Positions 59,903 through 64,000 of a stretch of 64,000 nucleotides of DNA are shown one piece after another (the stretch's first letter is position 1; each line of letters opens with the position of its first letter). Below the pieces are notes generated by a model. That model was given only the letters and a program-made list of their open reading frames with translations, searched no databases and was not told the origin of the DNA. The DNA is taken from contig NZ_AZGF01000011.1 of the NCBI RefSeq assembly GCF_001434475.1, positions 1-64,000 on the forward strand, written 5' to 3'. The DNA comes from Paucilactobacillus suebicus DSM 5007 = KCTC 3549. GTDB lineage: Bacteria > Bacillota > Bacilli > Lactobacillales > Lactobacillaceae. Position numbers and translations under genes: made by a program.

Positions 59903-62900
59903 ATGGAATTTGTACCACTACAGGTTTTAAGCAGCTTCAGCTTGCTGAACAGCACGACTAAAGTTGATGATTTAGTTCAGACTGCAAAAGAGCGAGGATA
60001 TGCCTCTGTGGCACTGACCGATGAAAATGTATTATATGGAGTGGTTGATTTTTATAATGCTGCTCGTAAGGCTGGAATTCACCCAATTATCGGGATGACA
60101 CTGTCAGTGATGAACGATACCGATCAATCTGAAGAACCGATAGTTATGCTAGCCAAGAATCAGAATGGGTATCGAAATCTTGCCAAACTGTCCACATTAC
60201 GAAATACGGGCGAACAACGATCGATTGATTTTGAACAAGCAAAGAATTATTTACAAGATCTATTTATTATTCATCCTGTCAATGGTGAAGCTTATAAACT
60301 TGTTTTTCAAGGAGATATAAAAAAAGCTGTTGACTTAGTAAAAATGTGGCAACAGTCATCGGATCCAGATAGCACTTTTATTGGTATTAATCCTCAGGTT
60401 GATGCGGTTAAACGCCAGTCAATTGAACAACTCAGTGAACAAACCAATGTTGAAAAAATTGCTTTAAACAGAGCCGGTTATTTAAATGCCGATGATCATT
60501 TTTCAGTTGAGGTGTTAAGGTCAATAGACCAGGGAAGCAAGTTTCAAGATCCAGAGTCTTTGGCGTCTCAGCTGGGCGATCATTTTCTGAGACCAATGGC
60601 TGAGGAAGCTGACTCATATGAGAAAATTCAACTGTCAAAGGCAGTTTATCAAACCGTTAAGGTTGCTGAAATTTGTCAGGTTGATTTCCAATTTCAAGCA
60701 CCAGTGTTGCCTCATTTTCCAGCGCAAGGTGATAAGACATCACAACAATTTTTGCGTGAATTGTGCATTGATGGGCTAAAAAAGAGGACGATTGCTCCAG
60801 GATTTAATGTTAGCGATTACTCAAGGCGGCTTGCTAAAGAACTGCAGGTCATTCATGAAATGGGATTTGATGACTACTTCTTGATTATTTGGGATGTTAT
60901 GCATTTTGCACACCAAGCTCAAATTATGACTGGTCCTGGTCGAGGATCTGCAGCCGGCTCCTTAGTTGCCTATGCTTTAGCAATTACGGATGTTGATCCG
61001 CTACGATACCATTTATTGTTTGAAAGATTTTTAAACCCACAACGTGCACAAATGCCGGATATTGATTTAGACTTACCGGATAGTCGCCGTGGGGAAGTAC
61101 TGCAGTATGTTCATGATAAGTACGGTCACCAAAAAGTGGCACAGATTATCACCTTTGGAACATTGGCAGCTAAGCAGGTTTTACGAGATGTTGGCCGAGT
61201 ATTCGGGTTATCTAAGTCGGAATTAAGTGCTTGGAGCGATGCTATTCCGGATCAATTGCATATTAGTCTAGATAATGCGTTGAACGATTCGTTAAAGTTG
61301 CGTAATTTAGTGGGTGAAAGTTCAAAAAACCAGCTATTGTTCAAAGTTGCTAGGCGGCTTGAAGGGTTACCACGGCATTACTCAACTCATGCGGCAGGTA
61401 TTGTCTTGTCTGATGAACCACTGATCAACATTGTGCCCTTACAGGATGGTAGCGATGGCCTACTAATGACTCAATTCACGAAAGACACAGTTGAGTCGCT
61501 TGGGTTATTGAAAATGGATTTCCTTGGGTTACGTAATTTAACGATCATGGCTCAAACCGTAGGCACCATTCAACGGACAAAACCAGATTTTAATTTGTCA
61601 CAGATTCGATTAGATGACCAGCAAACTTTACAGCTATTTCAACAAGGGAATACTAACGGCGTGTTTCAGTTTGAATCTGCTGGCATAAAGAACGTTCTTG
61701 TTCAGTTACATCCAGATAATTTCGAATTAATTGTTGCTGTTAATGCATTATATCGGCCAGGCCCAATGGACAATATTGACACGTTTATTAAACGGAAAAA
61801 AGGGCAAGAACCAGTTATGTACCCCGATGACTCGCTTAAGTCAATTTTGGAGCCAACCTATGGTATCTTGGTATACCAAGAGCAGGTGTTGCAAGCAGCT
61901 TCAGAAATGGCTGGCTTTTCATTGGGTGAAGCCGATTTACTAAGGCGTGCCATGAGTAAAAAGAAAACTCAGGTGATGAATAGAACTGAGTCTGACTTTA
62001 TTAGTGGTGCCAAGAAAATGGGTCACGATGCGACAGTTGCTAAGCAAGTGTTTAACTATATTGAGCAATTTGCCCACTATGGCTTTAATCGTTCACACGC
62101 TGTTGCTTATTCTAAAATGGCGTTTGAAATGGCCTATCTTAAGGTTCATTACCCAGAAGCCTTTTTTGCCGCTTTAATGAACTCTGTGAGCAATAATCCA
62201 ACCAAAATCAAGGACTACTTACTTGAAGTTAAAAAGCACGGTGTTAAGATTCTGACTCCTAATATTAACTACAGCGATCGATTGTTTACTGTCCAAGACA
62301 ATAAAATTATATTTGGCCTTTCTTCTATAAAAGGACTTCGTAATAACTTTATAGATGCCATTATTGATAATCGAAACAGCAATGGTAATTATCAGGGGTT
62401 GTTAGAATTCATTCAGCGATTGGACAGTAATTTTAGACGTGTTGATTTGATTCAACCGCTAATTTATAGTGGAGCATTTGATGGACTTGGTTATAACAGA
62501 GCTGAACTGACTGATGCATTGCCTGGATTACTAGACAGTGTAGAATTGACGGGATCCAGCTTAAGCTTATTTGAAGATCTAAAACCAACAATAAAGGAAA
62601 GACCAGAATTTTCATTAACTCAACGGCTTGAATTTGAAGAACAGTACGTTGGCGCTTATCTTTCTGGTCATCCTGTTGATCAGTTCGGTAGCCTGTCTGA
62701 AGCAATGACAATTACACCAATTGCAAAATTACAGGCTGATCGTTCAGTCACTGTTTTATTGTTTGTATCCCACGTGAAAACAATTAGGACAAAACGTGGT
62801 GATCAGATGGCGTTCGTATCTGGAAGCGATCAATCGGGTTCAATTGATGTGACAATTTTCCCCAACACTTATAAGCGCGTTCAATCGTTACTTGAAGAAG

Positions 62901-63271
62901 AAAACATATTGTTAATTAATGGTAAGACAGAGATTAACCGTGGACTACAGATTGTGGCAGACACGGTTCGAGATGCTAGAGATGTTTCAAAAAATAACGT
63001 TCGAAGTAGTAACGATCAGTTGAAGACTAAAAGGTGGGTTTTAAGAATTGATCGAGACCACCAAACACAGGATGTAGAGGATAAATTGAGGCTTTTCTGT
63101 AAGCAACATCGTGGTACGATTCCAGTTATATTATTCAATCCGGTAACCGATCAAAAGGTAATTCAACCAAAGGACCAATGGTTAACTGATGACAGTAATT
63201 TAGCAGCTCAACTTACTAAGATTATTGGCTCTAATAATGTGGTATTACAAAAAATAAATTCTCAGAATTAA
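59903..63271 (+). CDS. dnaE: DNA polymerase III subunit alpha, DnaE type
   Basis: The second replicative polymerase of Firmicutes, which extends RNA primers before hand-off to PolC. The 1122 residues run: N-terminal PHP domain (FVPLQVLSSFSLLN), palm with GPGRGSAAGSLVAYAL and catalytic PDIDLDLPDSRRGEV (about 384), fingers with ALYRPGPMDNI and RRAMSKKK, helix-hairpin-helix (about 820-880), and a C-terminal OB fold (TVLLFVSHVKTIRTKRG, about 950). The PHP domain lacks a full metal-ligand set (starts LQVLSSFSLL instead of LHVHSEYSLL), as usual for DnaE1 of lactobacilli. Confidence 0.97.
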   Translation: MEFVPLQVLSSFSLLNSTTKVDDLVQTAKERGYASVALTDENVLYGVVDFYNAARKAGIHPIIGMTLSVMNDTDQSEEPIVMLAKNQNGYRNLAKLSTLRNTGEQRSIDFEQAKNYLQDLFIIHPVNGEAYKLVFQGDIKKAVDLVKMWQQSSDPDSTFIGINPQVDAVKRQSIEQLSEQTNVEKIALNRAGYLNADDHFSVEVLRSIDQGSKFQDPESLASQLGDHFLRPMAEEADSYEKIQLSKAVYQTVKVAEICQVDFQFQAPVLPHFPAQGDKTSQQFLRELCIDGLKKRTIAPGFNVSDYSRRLAKELQVIHEMGFDDYFLIIWDVMHFAHQAQIMTGPGRGSAAGSLVAYALAITDVDPLRYHLLFERFLNPQRAQMPDIDLDLPDSRRGEVLQYVHDKYGHQKVAQIITFGTLAAKQVLRDVGRVFGLSKSELSAWSDAIPDQLHISLDNALNDSLKLRNLVGESSKNQLLFKVARRLEGLPRHYSTHAAGIVLSDEPLINIVPLQDGSDGLLMTQFTKDTVESLGLLKMDFLGLRNLTIMAQTVGTIQRTKPDFNLSQIRLDDQQTLQLFQQGNTNGVFQFESAGIKNVLVQLHPDNFELIVAVNALYRPGPMDNIDTFIKRKKGQEPVMYPDDSLKSILEPTYGILVYQEQVLQAASEMAGFSLGEADLLRRAMSKKKTQVMNRTESDFISGAKKMGHDATVAKQVFNYIEQFAHYGFNRSHAVAYSKMAFEMAYLKVHYPEAFFAALMNSVSNNPTKIKDYLLEVKKHGVKILTPNINYSDRLFTVQDNKIIFGLSSIKGLRNNFIDAIIDNRNSNGNYQGLLEFIQRLDSNFRRVDLIQPLIYSGAFDGLGYNRAELTDALPGLLDSVELTGSSLSLFEDLKPTIKERPEFSLTQRLEFEEQYVGAYLSGHPVDQFGSLSEAMTITPIAKLQADRSVTVLLFVSHVKTIRTKRGDQMAFVSGSDQSGSIDVTIFPNTYKRVQSLLEEENILLINGKTEINRGLQIVADTVRDARDVSKNNVRSSNDQLKTKRWVLRIDRDHQTQDVEDKLRLFCKQHRGTIPVILFNPVTDQKVIQPKDQWLTDDSNLAAQLTKIIGSNNVVLQKINSQN

Positions 63272-63294
63272 CTAATAGAAGGGAAATAGAGATT

Positions 63295-64000
63295 ATGGAT
63301 CCTAAATTTGATATTGAAGTATATTCAGACGGTGCAATCATTGAAGATATGCGTGAGGTAGCCAAACATGACTACGTGACTGGCTTTACAACTAATCCTT
63401 CATTAATGAAGAAGGCAGGTATTACAAATTATATGGAATTTGCAAAACAAGTTGTTAGTGAATTCCCAGATTACAGCATTTCTTTCGAAGTTTTTGGTAA
63501 TGACCATGCAACGATGAAAAAAGAAGCCTTGAAAATTTCTGCACTTGGTGATCATGTCTTTGTTAAAATTCCAATTATCTTAGCAGACGGAAGCAGCAAT
63601 GCAGATTTAATCAAAGATTTGTCAGGTGCCGGTGTCAAGGTTAACGTTACGGCAATTGCGACTGTTGACCAAGTCAAGGAAACTCTTGAGAGCGTGTCAG
63701 AAGATGTTCCTTCAATTGTATCAATCTTTGTTGGTCGTGTTGCAGATACTGGTCAGGATACAACTGATTTTGTAGCACAAAGTGTTGCATTGACTAATAA
63801 GCATCCGCAAGCAAAACTGTTATGGGCAGCTACTCGTGAGGTTATTAATATCTTCCAAGCTCAAAAGGCAGGAGTTGATATTATTACCGTTCCACCAACA
63901 ATTTTGGCAAAGCTTGCTAAGGTTGGCAAATCATCACAGCAAGTATCAATTGATACTGTTAAAGGATTTGACAAAGATATTTCAAGCCTTGGATTTAGTA
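63295..64000 (+). CDS. tal: Transaldolase family protein (partial, cut by window end)
   Basis: At least 235 residues with no stop before the window edge. It belongs to the short TalA/FSA-type class I aldolase family: DYVTGFTTNPSLMKKAG near the N-terminus, the Schiff-base lysine in HVFVKIPI, NVTAIATVDQV, VSIFVGRVADTG and LWAATREVINIFQA. The enzyme would move a dihydroxyacetone unit between sugar phosphates in the pentose pathway. GAAGGGAAA precedes the ATG, 23 nt after dnaE, so it may be cotranscribed. Family confident; transaldolase versus fructose-6-phosphate aldolase cannot be separated by eye. Confidence 0.88.
   Translation, partial: MDPKFDIEVYSDGAIIEDMREVAKHDYVTGFTTNPSLMKKAGITNYMEFAKQVVSEFPDYSISFEVFGNDHATMKKEALKISALGDHVFVKIPIILADGSSNADLIKDLSGAGVKVNVTAIATVDQVKETLESVSEDVPSIVSIFVGRVADTGQDTTDFVAQSVALTNKHPQAKLLWAATREVINIFQAQKAGVDIITVPPTILAKLAKVGKSSQQVSIDTVKGFDKDISSLGFS

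Noticed and set aside
59903-63271. DnaE as an error-prone DnaE2
   Set aside because: It lies alone without imuA/imuB-type neighbours, in a lactobacillus-like context where DnaE (DnaE1/DnaE3 nomenclature varies) works beside PolC in replication.

Overview
The window is a stretch of core chromosome from a low-GC Gram-positive bacterium, most likely a lactobacillus (family Lactobacillaceae). The evidence is the gene order (lexA/ynzC, rpsB-tsf-pyrH-frr-uppS-cdsA-rseP-proS-polC, rimP-nusA-ylxR-ylxQ-infB-rbfA, truB-ribF, hrcA-grpE-dnaK-dnaJ-lepA, hisS-aspS, phoH-ybeY-dgkA-era-recO-glyQS, dnaG-rpoD, dnaE), the Gram-positive-specific PolC and YlxR/YlxQ/YneF/YjzD/TrmK proteins, two tRNA-sensing T-boxes, AGGAGG-type ribosome binding sites with many TTG/GTG starts, and a D-lactate-dehydrogenase-like enzyme. 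The species cannot be fixed from the sequence alone. A transaldolase follows dnaE where many homofermentative lactobacilli carry pfkA-pyk, which hints at a heterofermentative lineage, but this is inference.

Layout. 1-4300: lexA with an SOS box, divergent from ynzC; yneF; an acyltransferase facing the other way; a tRNA methyltransferase overlapping a GIY-YIG protein; a D-2-hydroxyacid dehydrogenase. 4300-22100: translation, envelope-lipid and replication genes in co-directional operons with hairpins between blocks. 22100-31500: truB-ribF, an unrecognised divergent gene, the CIRCE-controlled heat-shock operon, dnaJ and lepA. 31500-38400: two small unrecognised proteins, prmA-rsmE, a small membrane protein, rel-dtd and a HAD phosphatase. 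38400-40140: a minus-strand pair (fructosamine-kinase-like enzyme and cell-wall amidase). 40140-43700: T-box plus hisS-aspS. 43700-50100: yitT-nfo, rpsU, yqeY, phoH-ybeY-dgkA-era-recO. 50100-59400: T-box plus glyQS, dnaG-rpoD, trmK-nif3, pepT. 59400-64000: yjzD, dnaE and a transaldolase cut by the window end.

How the genes work together. Most act in gene expression: ribosome components and maturation (rpsB, rpsU, rbfA, rimP, era, ybeY, prmA, rsmE), elongation and recycling (tsf, lepA, frr), tRNA charging and modification (proS, hisS, aspS, glyQS, truB, trmK, trmN6, dtd), and transcription (nusA, rpoD). Both replicative polymerases (PolC, DnaE) and primase are present. Stress control is represented by LexA, HrcA/DnaK and Rel. 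Envelope functions are UppS, CdsA, PlsC, DgkA, RseP and the amidase.

I found no mobile element, CRISPR array, rRNA, tRNA, phage or toxin-antitoxin signature, and no clear undescribed multi-gene system. The items most worth a second look are regulatory: an overlapping Asp/His specifier (GACAC) in the hisS-aspS T-box, apparent leader attenuators ahead of rimP-nusA and tsf, an operator-like palindrome filling the promoter spacer of an unknown gene, a promoter-plus-hairpin intergenic unit at 38247-38386, and several unrecognised small genes in conserved neighbourhoods.
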